NCBI RefSeq assembly: GCF_001644015.1
Contig: NZ_LUUI01000022.1
Coordinates: forward strand, 23,582-87,581
Source: Methylomonas lenta
Lineage (GTDB): Bacteria; Pseudomonadota; Gammaproteobacteria; Methylococcales; Methylomonadaceae
Length of the DNA stretch: 64,000 bases
Direction of reading: 5' to 3'
The position numbers and the translations under genes are program-made. How positions within the stretch are numbered: position 1 is the first letter of the stretch; every line of letters starts with the position of its first letter. This document shows, piece after piece, positions 8,770 through 18,201 of the stretch. Below the pieces are notes generated by a model. The model worked only from the letters and a program-made list of their open reading frames with translations, did no database searches and was not told where the DNA came from.

Positions 8770-11322
8770 ATGGATCTGTGGTGGGTCCTGTTAACACATA
8801 ATTCAAATTACAATGAAATGAACCAAGGCATAAAACTTGAAAGTGAGCATAATCTCGGTCCACTGACTGTTAACGAGGCGGGTGAGAAATTTTTATTTAA
8901 TCTGAATCGTCATAGTTTTGATAGGGTGCGGGCTGTAGCATTGTTTGATGCACGATTCGGCGAGAAGTTGTTCAACGAAAATACCTTGCACATTATTATC
9001 GGCACAGACTCGGGATTATTGCTGCGTTATGTGCAAAGCAAATCACTGCCGAATGGGGCGAGGTATATTTTTATCGAACCCGAATCAGTTCTACAAGTTC
9101 TGCAAGAGTATGAATTACTTGGTGACCAGAACGAGCGTATTGCTTGCATCCGCCCGCAAGATTGGGCAAAAGCAATCCGGGATTTTAAGATAGCTGATTA
9201 CTTATATATCAATGCGGTGTCTTCGTTCAATGCTATTTGTGCTCAAGATGATTTCATTAATGAATATGCTGAGCTTAGTTGGGACATTGTCGAGACCTTG
9301 TCGCAACTGCATTGGGAAAATAATACTGCAATTGGTCAGGAAGCATTTATCGATCGACAGATAAAAAATGTTGCTGATAACAGATTGCCGGCGAAATTGC
9401 TTCAAAACGCTTTTCGCGGGCAAACCGTCGTTTTATTGGCGGGTGGGCCATCGCTCAATGATGCTTTGCCATGGGTTAAGCTGCATAGGCGTAAGTTCGT
9501 GGTGTTTGCAGTCTCCAGAATTTCCCGGCATCTACTAGCTGAAGGTATCGAGCCCGATTTTATATTTTCAGTGGATCCGCAAGACATTAGCTTCGATATC
9601 GGTAAGGAGATGTTTAATTTTGGTCCTCGGACGGTATTTATCTATTCCTATCACGCTGTATCGACATTAGTGAGCCAGTGGGCTGGTTTGATGTTTTATT
9701 TAGGAAGTCGCTTGCCGTGGGACTCGGAGTCGAATGTGGCAAACTTGAGTGGTGCAGGACCAACTGTAACTAATACAGCTTTGAATGTGGCATATGATTT
9801 GGGGTTTAATCGTGTGATTTTGGCAGGTGTGGATCTGTGTTACACAAGGGATGGATTTACCCATGCAAAAGGCAGTAATGAGCAATTGGCTGGACCGAAG
9901 CTGAATCTAACGTCTCTGCAAGTGGAGACCAATGGTGGGTTTTTAGCGCCTACCGGTAACGATTATTTTCAGGCTATCAAGAGTCTGGGTGTACAGGCAA
10001 AGAAGCTAAATGCAGCTGGGGCAAAAGTGATTAATGGTTCGCCAGGGGCGGCAAGAATTGATGGTGTTGTCTATATTCCTTTGGACGATATCCAGCTCGA
10101 AGAGACTTATGTGGATGCCGCTACGGTAGTTGCCACAAAAGTTAATGGTTTAACTGACGTCGATCATTACTTGAAAGTTGTGCTAACCGAATTGAGACGC
10201 GCCGAATTTCAGATTCAAGCCATTGGGCGTCTTGCTCAACAGGCACGACGCATCAACGATGCTATGTACGGCATATCCGGTGTTCTGGAGAATTACAAAG
10301 ATAAGAAGCAACTTGATCGCATCGAGAAGAAGTTTAAACGCGAACACCGAGGCTTTGCCAAGTTGGTGAAAAGGTTTGGTATTCGACAGTTTATGAAAGC
10401 TGTAAAGCCTTTTAGTGACCAAGACTGGACTGCGGAAGAGGCAAAGAAATTAGGTGATATCTACTATGAATCTTATCAAGAGGGAGCAAAGAAACTTTTA
10501 CAATTAATAGAAGACGCGATTCAACGTGTTATTGCTCGTCAGCAAGAAAATGCTGCAGTGCCTGATTTTGATATGCTTTTCGAGCAGTGGAATAATGATA
10601 AAAGTTTTGGGCGGGCCAGGTTATGGCGCGCTAAGCATCAGTTTGTAGCTATTCCTCAAAAAAATATAGCGATCTTAGACGAATTTGAAGCCAAGTTTTT
10701 AGATGTTCTGGGTCAAAGAGATACTCGACATATCGCAATAATAAAAAAACGCAGCAATTTGGCTATTGTAAGGCAGCGAGCGAGCCTGCTGTTTAAGCAT
10801 AAAAAAACAGAGGGGCTTCGCGATTTATTGGCTAGCTTGGATAAGCATGCTCAACAGGATGCTGCGATACCCTATCGGTATTTGATTGATGGATATTTAG
10901 CTGAACTTGAAAATAATCCAGATCAATCCCTGGATGCCTATCACCAGATTATCAAAGGTGGAGATGTTTTGCTGGAAGAGGCTTTAATTAGAATTGCTTT
11001 CATCGGCATCGAGAATGATGATGCTGGAAATGTTGGTTTAGCCTTGCAGTGTCTGTCACAGTTGAATCCAGTATATTTGCCTTTTTATGCAGAGGTACAG
11101 CGGCTAAAAGGTGATTTGTTTGATGCTGTCGATACTTATAGTGACTATATCAATCAATTTCCATCGGATACTTTAGTGCAATTGAAATTGGCAATGCTTT
11201 ATATGGAATGCAAAGTCCATGATAGTGCAGAGATGATGCTGGATTTTATCTTGCAGCAAAAGCCAGATCACGAAGTGGCAATTGCTATGAAAAGACAATT
11301 ATCGTTGCGTGTGGACAATTAA
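8770..11322 (+). CDS. Motility-associated factor (Maf) glycosyltransferase
   Basis: 850 aa. The Maf/DUF115 (MptE-like) core is clear: VVLLAGGPSLNDALPWV around residues 220-236, then FSVDPQDISFDIG, and LSGAGPTVTNTALNVAYDLG followed by VILAGVDLCYTRDGFTHAKG. The N-terminal ~200 residues fit the Maf N-terminal domain and the C-terminal ~170 look TPR-like. In Campylobacter, Aeromonas and others this family attaches nonulosonic or related sugars to flagellin before export. The sugar used here cannot be told, and no sugar-biosynthesis genes are in the window. The start is uncertain: neither ATG 8770 nor the in-frame ATG 8818 has a good ribosome site, and homologs more often begin like the second. 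Confidence 0.88.
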   Translation: MDLWWVLLTHNSNYNEMNQGIKLESEHNLGPLTVNEAGEKFLFNLNRHSFDRVRAVALFDARFGEKLFNENTLHIIIGTDSGLLLRYVQSKSLPNGARYIFIEPESVLQVLQEYELLGDQNERIACIRPQDWAKAIRDFKIADYLYINAVSSFNAICAQDDFINEYAELSWDIVETLSQLHWENNTAIGQEAFIDRQIKNVADNRLPAKLLQNAFRGQTVVLLAGGPSLNDALPWVKLHRRKFVVFAVSRISRHLLAEGIEPDFIFSVDPQDISFDIGKEMFNFGPRTVFIYSYHAVSTLVSQWAGLMFYLGSRLPWDSESNVANLSGAGPTVTNTALNVAYDLGFNRVILAGVDLCYTRDGFTHAKGSNEQLAGPKLNLTSLQVETNGGFLAPTGNDYFQAIKSLGVQAKKLNAAGAKVINGSPGAARIDGVVYIPLDDIQLEETYVDAATVVATKVNGLTDVDHYLKVVLTELRRAEFQIQAIGRLAQQARRINDAMYGISGVLENYKDKKQLDRIEKKFKREHRGFAKLVKRFGIRQFMKAVKPFSDQDWTAEEAKKLGDIYYESYQEGAKKLLQLIEDAIQRVIARQQENAAVPDFDMLFEQWNNDKSFGRARLWRAKHQFVAIPQKNIAILDEFEAKFLDVLGQRDTRHIAIIKKRSNLAIVRQRASLLFKHKKTEGLRDLLASLDKHAQQDAAIPYRYLIDGYLAELENNPDQSLDAYHQIIKGGDVLLEEALIRIAFIGIENDDAGNVGLALQCLSQLNPVYLPFYAEVQRLKGDLFDAVDTYSDYINQFPSDTLVQLKLAMLYMECKVHDSAEMMLDFILQQKPDHEVAIAMKRQLSLRVDN

Positions 11323-11385
11323 TATTTTAAGTTTGCTCCAAAAATGACGATACCAGATTTGATTCAAATCAGTTTGGAGGTGTTT

Positions 11386-11586
11386 ATGGTGGGTTTTATT
11401 TCCGGTGGCAATGCGCCCGGGTTAATGACGGCGCTGATGAAAGAGGCGACGGCGAAGCAGAATTTGGAAGTTTCTGTGGTCAAGAAAGCTCAGGATGTGC
11501 AAAAAATGCAGGGAGAGGCTGCTTTAAAGTTAATAGAGACGGCTGGTAATGTTTCGCAGCCTGGCAAGATAGATGTTTATGCTTAA
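11386..11586 (+). CDS. YjfB-like putative motility protein
   Basis: 66 aa, starting MVGFISGGNAPGLM and containing SVVKKAQDVQKMQGEAALKL, the signature of the YjfB/PF14070 putative motility family often found beside flagellar genes. The frame opens at 11344, but GGAGG at 11376-11380, 5 nt before ATG 11386, fixes the start there. Biochemical role unknown. Same strand as flagellin and maf, 63 nt after maf, so probably co-transcribed. Confidence 0.78.
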   Translation: MVGFISGGNAPGLMTALMKEATAKQNLEVSVVKKAQDVQKMQGEAALKLIETAGNVSQPGKIDVYA

Positions 11587-11595
11587 GCTAAAAAT

Positions 11596-12396
11596 TCAGA
11601 TTTTTTTCAAGACTAATTCTAAGACTAGTTTGCTGCCAAAGTAAGCCAGTAGCAGCAAAATAAATCCTATCAATGTCCATTGGATGGCTGTTTTTCCTCG
11701 CCATCCATAGCGCAGTCTTCCTATTAGCAATCCTGAAAAAATAATCCAGGCGATGATTGACAGCACTGTTTTGTGTACCAGATGCTGGGCAAATAAGTCT
11801 TCAATAAAGATAAAGCCGCTGAGTAGGGAAGCGGTCAAGAAGAACAGGCCGGCAGCTATCATTTGGAATAGTAGGGTTTCCATCGCTTGCAGTGGCGGTA
11901 AGGCCAATATCAGGCGCTTGGGGTGGTGACTTCTTAGTTGTTGATCTTGTAAGGCCAGCATTAAGGCTTGCAGGGCGGCAATATTAAGCAGGCTGAAGGC
12001 GACAATGGATGACAGAACATGCACGCTCATTTCCCAATTGTTAGGAGTCAAACGATGATTTTGTTCGGGAAAGATCATGTCCAGGCTGAGCAATATGGCA
12101 GCTAGCGGGAAAATGGCTACACCCAGTTTTTCGACCGGCTTGTCTAAGGCGGCAGTCAGTAATAGTAAGACTATAAACAGGGCGACCAGTCCTGCGGCAT
12201 TAAAAAAACCGAAGTTAAAGCCATTGTATTGCTGAATATTAATAATGATGTAAGCGGCATGTAATATTGCGCCCAGCCAGGCTAATCGAATGGATGCGCG
12301 GTGTTTTTCGCATTGACTCATCAGTTCTTTGATAATCAAAGCCGAGGCAATACCATAACTTAAAACAGAAAATATGCCGACTAGAGTGCTATTCAT
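11596..12396 (-). CDS. ypjD: CcsA/HemX-related inner membrane protein YpjD
   Basis: 266 aa with about eight hydrophobic helices. The C-terminal half (HKTVLSIIAWIIFSGLLIG, then RYGWRGKTAIQWTL and LLAYFGSKLVLELVL) is the typical YpjD ending, and conserved membrane His residues are kept (MSVHVLSS, LVHKTVLS). YpjD belongs to the cytochrome c assembly/HemX superfamily; its exact role is not established. It is divergent from ffh, the usual gammaproteobacterial arrangement, and convergent with the yjfB-like gene with a 9-nt gap. Confidence 0.88.
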   Translation of the reverse strand: MNSTLVGIFSVLSYGIASALIIKELMSQCEKHRASIRLAWLGAILHAAYIIINIQQYNGFNFGFFNAAGLVALFIVLLLLTAALDKPVEKLGVAIFPLAAILLSLDMIFPEQNHRLTPNNWEMSVHVLSSIVAFSLLNIAALQALMLALQDQQLRSHHPKRLILALPPLQAMETLLFQMIAAGLFFLTASLLSGFIFIEDLFAQHLVHKTVLSIIAWIIFSGLLIGRLRYGWRGKTAIQWTLIGFILLLLAYFGSKLVLELVLKKI

Positions 12397-12525
12397 GGTT
12401 TGATTGGTTCGGAATAATCAAAAGGCGTTACGAAAAGCTTATGTTAAACTATGCGGCCGGATTGTTCTAACTTGATTCATGTTAGTCCCTGTCAGCCTCA
12501 TTCATAGTAAAACAAAGACGCAGAT

Positions 12526-13881
12526 ATGTTTGACAATTTAACCGACCGCCTCAGCGGCACCCTAAAAAAAATCAAAGGCCAAGGTCGTCTGACCGAGGCA
12601 AATATCCAAGATACGATGCGCGAAGTGCGTATGGCGTTGCTGGAAGCTGATGTTGCGTTGCCTGTGGTGACCGATTTTATTCAGCAGGTGACCGAACGCG
12701 CACTTGGGCAGGAGGTACAAACCAGCTTATCACCAGGTCAGGCGCTGATTAAGGTAGTGCAGGCCGAATTGGTCAAGGTGATGGGGGTTGCTAATGAAGA
12801 ATTGAATTTACGCACTCAGCCACCCGCTATTATTCTGATGGCTGGTTTGCAGGGTGCTGGTAAAACCACTACGGTGGCAAAATTAGGCCGCTACTTAAAA
12901 GAAAAGAAAAAGAAAAAAGTTGGTGTGGTTAGTGCTGACGTCTATCGTCCAGCTGCCATCAAGCAATTGCAAACATTAGCTGATGATGTCGGTTTAAGGT
13001 TTTTTGAAAGCGATGCCTCTGAGAATCCGATTGATATTGTCAGTCGCGCTCTAGATGCTGCCAAGCGTCAATTTATCGACGTACTGATTGTCGATACCGC
13101 TGGTCGTTTGCATGTCGATGACGAAATGATGACCGAAATCAAGGCTCTACATGCGGCAATTAAGCCAATTGAAACCTTGTTTGTGGTTGATAGTATGACG
13201 GGTCAGGATGCGGCCAATACCGCAAAAGCCTTTCATGACGCATTGCCGCTGACTGGTGTGATTCTGACTAAAGCCGATGGCGATGCGCGCGGTGGTGCGG
13301 CGTTATCCATTCGTCACATTACCGGCAAGCCGATCAAGTTTATTGGTATGGGTGAAAAAACCGATGCCCTGGAACCGTTTTATCCTGATCGATTGGCGTC
13401 GCGTATTCTTGGAATGGGCGATGTGTTGTCGTTGATCGAGGATATCGAAGATAAAGTCGATAAGAAAAAAGCCGAACAACTGGCGAAAAAAATCCAGAAA
13501 GGTAAAAGCTTTGATCTTAACGATCTTAGAGAGCAGTTGCTGCAAATGCAGAATATGGGTGGCATTGGCGCCATGATGGATAAACTGCCGGGCATGGGCT
13601 CGGTGCCAAAAGAAGTTAAGGCTAAAGTGAACGACAAAGATTTGGCTCGGCAGATTGCGGTAATAAATTCCATGACGCCGCAGGAAAGAAAGTTTCCGGA
13701 TTTAATCAAAGGCAGTCGTAAGCAGCGCATAGCGACTGGTTGCGGCCAGGAATTACAGGAAGTAAACCGGATTTTGAAGCAACACAAGATGATGGAAAAA
13801 ATGATGAAGAAATTCAGCAAAGGCAATATTACTAACATGGTGCGTGGCTTGAAGAGCAATATGCGCGGCATGAGAATGTGA
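12526..13881 (+). CDS. ffh: Signal recognition particle protein Ffh
   Basis: 451 aa, normal length. The N domain is followed by the GTPase G domain with P-loop GLQGAGKTTTVAKLG, G3 DTAGRLHVDDEM and G4/G5 TKADGDARGGAALS, then the Met-rich M domain (GGIGAMMDKLPGMG, HKMMEKMMKKF) that binds 4.5S RNA and signal peptides. It targets inner-membrane proteins co-translationally with FtsY. It heads the segment ffh-rpsP-rimM-trmD-rplS. An 83-nt gap before rpsP holds a possible -10 (TAAAAT, 13919-13924). Confidence 0.98.
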   Translation: MFDNLTDRLSGTLKKIKGQGRLTEANIQDTMREVRMALLEADVALPVVTDFIQQVTERALGQEVQTSLSPGQALIKVVQAELVKVMGVANEELNLRTQPPAIILMAGLQGAGKTTTVAKLGRYLKEKKKKKVGVVSADVYRPAAIKQLQTLADDVGLRFFESDASENPIDIVSRALDAAKRQFIDVLIVDTAGRLHVDDEMMTEIKALHAAIKPIETLFVVDSMTGQDAANTAKAFHDALPLTGVILTKADGDARGGAALSIRHITGKPIKFIGMGEKTDALEPFYPDRLASRILGMGDVLSLIEDIEDKVDKKKAEQLAKKIQKGKSFDLNDLREQLLQMQNMGGIGAMMDKLPGMGSVPKEVKAKVNDKDLARQIAVINSMTPQERKFPDLIKGSRKQRIATGCGQELQEVNRILKQHKMMEKMMKKFSKGNITNMVRGLKSNMRGMRM

Positions 13882-13964
13882 GTTTTGTAATTTTTCTTCC
13901 CATATGCGAAAAAACGCGTAAAATGGCTCAATTAAATTCCGATTCAATGTTTTAAGGTATTCAA

Positions 13965-14216
13965 ATGGTAAGCATTCGTTTGTCCAGAGGCGGCGCCAAA
14001 AATCGCCCCTTTTATCACGTAGTTGTTACAGATAGCAGAAATAGCCGTGACGGTCGTTATATTGAACGTCTGGGTTTCTTCAATCCCTTGGCGCGTGGTA
14101 ACGAGCAAAGATTGGTGTTGGATGCTGATCGTATACAATATTGGCAATCTAACGGCGCTCAAGCGTCTGATCGCGTTGCTCGATTGATTAAAGACGCCAG
14201 CAAAGCGGCTGCATAA
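13965..14216 (+). CDS. rpsP: 30S ribosomal protein S16
   Basis: 83 aa, full length. Starts [20 protein letters not shown] and contains [15 protein letters not shown], both S16 hallmarks. First gene of the conserved rpsP-rimM-trmD-rplS operon; its stop lies 5 nt before the rimM start. Confidence 0.98.
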   Translation: MVSIRLSRGGAKNRPFYHVVVTDSRNSRDGRYIERLGFFNPLARGNEQRLVLDADRIQYWQSNGAQASDRVARLIKDASKAAA

Positions 14217-14221
14217 AATAC

Positions 14222-14731
14222 TTGCCAAGCGGTGATTATTTAAACGCTGGAAATATATCCGGCGTTTTTGGTGTTAAGGGTTTGGTAAAAATATTTTCTT
14301 TTACTGATCCCCGCGAAAATATACTGCGGTATTCGCCGTGGTTTTTGCAGAAAAACAACCAGATTAAAGAGATCAAGGTCGTTGGCGGTCAGCGTCAAGG
14401 TAATAACGTTGTCGCTGAGCTTGAGGGAATAACCGATCGAGATGCTGCGCTAGCGCTGATGGGATCGGAAATTCTGATTCTTAAGCAGTTGTTGCCCAAG
14501 CCAAAACCAGGTGAATATTACTGGGCTGATTTAGTGGGCCTGACGGTCGAAACAGAAACCGGCGTCAAGCTTGGTATTGTGGATCATCTGCTGGAAACAG
14601 GCGCTAATGACGTGTTGGTCGTTAAAGAAGGCGAAACTGAGCGCTTGATTCCCTTTCTGCAACCGCAAACCGTGTTGAAGATTGATTTAGCGGCAGGTTT
14701 GATGATTGTCGATTGGGATCCGGATTTCTGA
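14222..14731 (+). CDS. rimM: 16S rRNA processing protein RimM
   Basis: 169 aa. N-terminal RimM barrel (NISGVFGVKGLVKIFSFTDP) and C-terminal PRC-barrel (YYWADLVGLTVETE, DVLVVKEGETERLIPFL). Assists 30S maturation and binds S19. The only usable in-frame start before the conserved core is TTG at 14222; no ATG or GTG is available, and translation is probably coupled to rpsP across the 5-nt gap. Confidence 0.95.
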   Translation: MPSGDYLNAGNISGVFGVKGLVKIFSFTDPRENILRYSPWFLQKNNQIKEIKVVGGQRQGNNVVAELEGITDRDAALALMGSEILILKQLLPKPKPGEYYWADLVGLTVETETGVKLGIVDHLLETGANDVLVVKEGETERLIPFLQPQTVLKIDLAAGLMIVDWDPDF

Positions 14732-14737
14732 ATCAGG

Positions 14738-15499
14738 ATGCGATTTGATGTTGTCAGCCTTTTTCCGGAAATGGTGCTGGATGCTGCAAGTTATGGTGTT
14801 ACCGGTAAGGCGATAGAAAAACAGATTGTGGGTTTGTCGGTATGGAATCCTCGTGATTACACGCATGACAAACACAAAACCGTTGACGATAGATGTTACG
14901 GTGGCGGTCCTGGCATGGTTATGAAATATCAGCCTTTGCTGGATGCAGTCGATGCCGCCAAACGGCAACAACATTCAGGTCGTCGTCGGGTGATCTGTTT
15001 AAGCCCGCAGGGTAAAAAGATTTCTCAGCAGATGTTGCTGGAAGCCAGCGAAACAGATCAATTGATTTTGATCGCCGGTCGCTATGAGGGCATAGACGAG
15101 CGCTTTATCGATCACGCATGTGATGACGAGTGGTCTTTGGGTGATTATGTTATTAGCGGTGGCGAGCTGGCAGCATTGATCATTATTGACGCAGTGACTC
15201 GCTTGATACCTGGCGTATTGGGTGATGAAGATTCAGCCAAGCAAGATTCCCATTACGATGGCTTGCTGGATTGTCCGCACTATACGCGGCCTGAGCAAAG
15301 TGATTTAGGCCATGTGCCTGGCGTGCTTTTGGGTGGTAATCATGCTGAAATCAAGCGCTGGCGGATGAAGCAATCTCTAGGTCGAACTTGGTTAAGACGA
15401 CCGGATTTGCTGGAAAAAATACAATTAACCGCAGAGCAAGTCGCTTTGCTGAGTGAATTTAAAACTGAAGTTGATAAATTAGGGTGTGGTAATGAGTAA
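14738..15499 (+). CDS. trmD: tRNA (guanine-N1)-methyltransferase TrmD
   Basis: 253 aa. SPOUT methyltransferase that makes m1G37 in tRNAs. Starts [13 protein letters not shown] and contains [31 protein letters not shown] and [15 protein letters not shown], the AdoMet-binding trefoil knot. CAGG directly precedes the ATG. Its last 8 nt overlap the start of rplS. Confidence 0.98.
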   Translation: MRFDVVSLFPEMVLDAASYGVTGKAIEKQIVGLSVWNPRDYTHDKHKTVDDRCYGGGPGMVMKYQPLLDAVDAAKRQQHSGRRRVICLSPQGKKISQQMLLEASETDQLILIAGRYEGIDERFIDHACDDEWSLGDYVISGGELAALIIIDAVTRLIPGVLGDEDSAKQDSHYDGLLDCPHYTRPEQSDLGHVPGVLLGGNHAEIKRWRMKQSLGRTWLRRPDLLEKIQLTAEQVALLSEFKTEVDKLGCGNE

Positions 15500-15839
15500 A
15501 ATTATTGAAGAATTGGAAGCAGCACAGCTGAAACAAGACGTACCGGTATTTGGACCTGGCGATACCGTAGTTGTGCAAGTGCGCGTTGTTGAAGGCACAA
15601 AAGAGCGTTTGCAGGCTTTTGAAGGCGTGGTCATTGCGAAGCGTAACCGCGGTTTGAATTCTGCATTTACCGTCAGAAAGATTTCTCACGGTGTTGGTGT
15701 CGAGCGTGTTTTCCAAACTCACAGCCCTTCAATCGGCAACATTGAAGTTAAACGTCGTGGTGATGTACGTCGCGCTAAACTGTATTACTTGCGTGAACTG
15801 ACAGGTAGAGCAGCTCGTATCAAAGAAAAACTCTCTTGA
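15492..15839 (+). CDS. rplS: 50S ribosomal protein L19
   Basis: 115 aa from ATG 15492 ([12 protein letters not shown]); a GTG two codons earlier is also open but unlikely. Contains [20 protein letters not shown] and ends in [16 protein letters not shown], standard L19. Overlaps trmD by 8 nt, so translation is probably coupled. Last gene of the operon, followed by a terminator. Confidence 0.97.
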   Translation: MSKIIEELEAAQLKQDVPVFGPGDTVVVQVRVVEGTKERLQAFEGVVIAKRNRGLNSAFTVRKISHGVGVERVFQTHSPSIGNIEVKRRGDVRRAKLYYLRELTGRAARIKEKLS

Positions 15840-15881
15840 TATAAATCTAGTCTATTCGTGTAATTTGCGAATAAGTCAGGT

Positions 15882-15910
15882 AAAAAAGGCGGCTTTGGGC
15901 TGCCTTTTTT
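15882..15910 (+). terminator. Terminator of the rpsP-rplS operon
   Basis: AAAAAAGGCGGC and GCTGCCTTTTTT pair over 12 bp with one G-T wobble around a TTTGG loop, ending in T6. It lies 42 nt after the rplS stop. Confidence 0.88.
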
Positions 15911-15934
15911 ATGCCCGCTATTCGGGAGTCTTAT

Positions 15935-16444
15935 ATGTCCTTAAAACTTTGTTGGCAAGCCAAGGTTAGTGGAGTAACAGCCAGGCTAATAGTGCCATTT
16001 TTGGATGCTGAATTGGTCTTGACGCTGGTTGACGACGTTATTATTGATACTGATTGGCAATTATCTAAGACTGTTCAGGCACAAAACCATTCGGAATTTG
16101 CTAAACAAATCTACCATTTTTTGTTGAACCCAATTGATCATCATCTTGAGGTGCAACTATTGCTACAGGGAACGGAATATAGTCAAAAAGTCTGGAATGC
16201 TTTAGTCGACATTCCATTTGGACAGGTTATGAGTTATTCGCAGTTAGCCACCCAGCTGGATTCCGGTCCACGTGCAGTAGCGCAAGCCTGCCGTAACAAT
16301 CCTTACCCGGGACTGATTCCTTGTCATCGTGTAGTTTCCACGTCGGGTATCGGGGGCTTCATGGGGCAAACCAAAGGTCCCTGTGTCGAGTTAAAACGAC
16401 AATTGCTCAATTACGAACTGCGCACGGCATTGATTAAGCCATGA
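15935..16444 (+). CDS. ogt: Methylated-DNA-protein cysteine S-methyltransferase
   Basis: 169 aa from ATG 15935, chosen over ATG 15911 because GGGAG lies 6 nt upstream and 15911 abuts the operon terminator. C-terminal active-site domain: FGQVMSYSQLATQL (DNA-binding helix), RAVAQACRNNP and the PCHRV motif with acceptor Cys130, followed by GFMG. Removes alkyl groups from O6-guanine by suicide transfer. Overlaps xerD by 4 nt (ATGA). Confidence 0.93.
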   Translation: MSLKLCWQAKVSGVTARLIVPFLDAELVLTLVDDVIIDTDWQLSKTVQAQNHSEFAKQIYHFLLNPIDHHLEVQLLLQGTEYSQKVWNALVDIPFGQVMSYSQLATQLDSGPRAVAQACRNNPYPGLIPCHRVVSTSGIGGFMGQTKGPCVELKRQLLNYELRTALIKP

Positions 16445-17328
16445 GCGGCTCGGCAAAAATTATCGAGACTTTTTTAAATGCGCTGTGGCTGGAGTTTGGT
16501 CTTAGCGAGAACACTTTAGCGGCATACGGCAGCGATTTGAATCAATTTGACAAATGGCTAAAGAATTTGACCCTAGAGGATGTTGCCGAGGCGGATATTT
16601 CGCTTTTTTTACTGCATAGGCAAAAACAAGGTCAGAGTAGTCGTAGTGCGGCTCGAATGTTGTCCAGTTTACGTCGATTTTATAGTTATTTACTGCGGGA
16701 AAATAGGTTATCAGTCGATCCTACTTCCCTAATCGATGCACCGCATATCGGTCGCTCGTTACCCGGATCGTTATCGGAATCTGAGGTAGAGCAATTATTA
16801 CAGGCGCCGGAAACGGTACATGCTTTGGGTTTTAGAGATCGCACTATGCTGGAGTTGGTCTATGCGGCCGGCTTGCGTGTATCCGAGTTGGTGGGAATAA
16901 CCTTTCAGCAAATCAATTTAAGGCAAGGTTGTGTCAGAATTATCGGCAAAGGCGATAAAGAACGCCTAGTACCCATTGGCGAAGAAGCCACGAGCTGGCT
17001 GGAACGCTACCTTTCCGGGGCCCGGCAGGATATTTTAGGCAGCCGGCAAAGTGACTATCTATTTGTTACTGCGCGCGGTAGTTGTATGACAAGGCAGGCT
17101 TTTTGGCATATTATCAAACGCTATGCCAAGCTGGCCGGCATTGATAAAGATTTGTCGCCGCATACGCTCAGGCATGCTTTTGCTACCCATTTACTTAATC
17201 ATGGTGCTGACTTGCGGGTAGTGCAGTTGTTATTGGGACACTCCGATTTGTCGACCACACAGATTTATACTCATATTGCTCAGCATAGGCTGAAAGAAAT
17301 ACATTCAAAATTCCATCCAAGAGGCTAG
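16441..17328 (+). CDS. xerD: Site-specific tyrosine recombinase XerD
   Basis: 295 aa. N-terminal SAM-like core-binding domain (residues ~8-90) then catalytic domain with Arg in AAGLRVSELVG, Lys in GKGDKERLVPIG, HTLRHAFATHLLNHG, LLGHSDLSTTQIYTHI (nucleophile Tyr in QIYTH) and C-terminal KFHPRG typical of XerD. Resolves chromosome dimers at dif with XerC and FtsK. Starts by ATGA overlap with ogt; lpxA begins 2 nt after its stop. Confidence 0.95.
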   Translation: MSGSAKIIETFLNALWLEFGLSENTLAAYGSDLNQFDKWLKNLTLEDVAEADISLFLLHRQKQGQSSRSAARMLSSLRRFYSYLLRENRLSVDPTSLIDAPHIGRSLPGSLSESEVEQLLQAPETVHALGFRDRTMLELVYAAGLRVSELVGITFQQINLRQGCVRIIGKGDKERLVPIGEEATSWLERYLSGARQDILGSRQSDYLFVTARGSCMTRQAFWHIIKRYAKLAGIDKDLSPHTLRHAFATHLLNHGADLRVVQLLLGHSDLSTTQIYTHIAQHRLKEIHSKFHPRG

Positions 17329-17330
17329 TT

Positions 17331-18104
17331 ATGTCAGATCTTATTCATCCAACTGCATATATTGCACCCGGAGCAATGCTAGGCGAAAACGTCAGCGTTG
17401 GCCCGTTTGCCGTGATTGAAGCCGGGGCAGTCATTGGTAACGATAGTCAAATTGGTGCTCATGCGGTAGTGCATGGACGGGTGAAAATGGGCCAGGCTAA
17501 TATCCTGCATCCGCATGCGGTATTGGGTGGTTTGCCGCAAGATCTAGGCTTTGATTCGCAAACCGAATCCTGGCTGGAAATTGGCGACAATAATGCGTTT
17601 CGGGAAGGCTTTACCGCACATCGAGCTACCAAGCCTGGTGGTTCAACCAGAATAGCATCAGGCTGTTATTTTATGAATAATAGTCATGTTGCGCATGATT
17701 GCAGCGTCGGTGATAAAACCATTTTTGCTAATAATGTGGCGATAGGTGGTCATGTTGAGGTTGGTAGCAATGTTTTCATGGGCGGAGCAGTGGTGGTGCA
17801 TCAATTTTGCCGCATCGGTTCGTATGCCATCGTACAAGGCACAACCGGCATCAATATGGATGTGATGCCATTTATGTTGATCGGTGGTCGTCCAGCCAAA
17901 CATTATCGACTTAACATCGTCGGTTTAAGACGAGCCGGTATTGTCGGGGCGGATTACAAAGTATTATCCAGTGCGTTTCGGCTACTGAAAAATAAAAAAA
18001 GCTTGGATGAATTGCAATTAACCAAAGAGCTGCAATACTTAAAAGACTGGTTGGCGGCAGAATCAAAACGGGGTTTGCACGGTTTTGTTGAGGTCTCCGG
18101 TTAG
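17331..18104 (+). CDS. lpxA: UDP-N-acetylglucosamine acyltransferase LpxA
   Basis: 257 aa, usual length. Left-handed beta-helix hexapeptide repeats in the first two thirds, catalytic His in NNSHVAHDCSVGD, and the C-terminal helical part (GLRRAGIVGADYKVL). First step of lipid A synthesis. It sits behind xerD rather than in the usual lpxD-fabZ-lpxA-lpxB order, so it may be a detached or second copy; the active-site residues are present. Confidence 0.95.
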   Translation: MSDLIHPTAYIAPGAMLGENVSVGPFAVIEAGAVIGNDSQIGAHAVVHGRVKMGQANILHPHAVLGGLPQDLGFDSQTESWLEIGDNNAFREGFTAHRATKPGGSTRIASGCYFMNNSHVAHDCSVGDKTIFANNVAIGGHVEVGSNVFMGGAVVVHQFCRIGSYAIVQGTTGINMDVMPFMLIGGRPAKHYRLNIVGLRRAGIVGADYKVLSSAFRLLKNKKSLDELQLTKELQYLKDWLAAESKRGLHGFVEVSG

Positions 18105-18201
18105 TTAAAAGGTTTCCAGGCTGGTTTTTATATAAACAAGACCTCTGGATTTTTTGATTTTTTTGCTAAACCTTAGCGCGATTGGGTAAGTCTTAAGCTA
18201 G

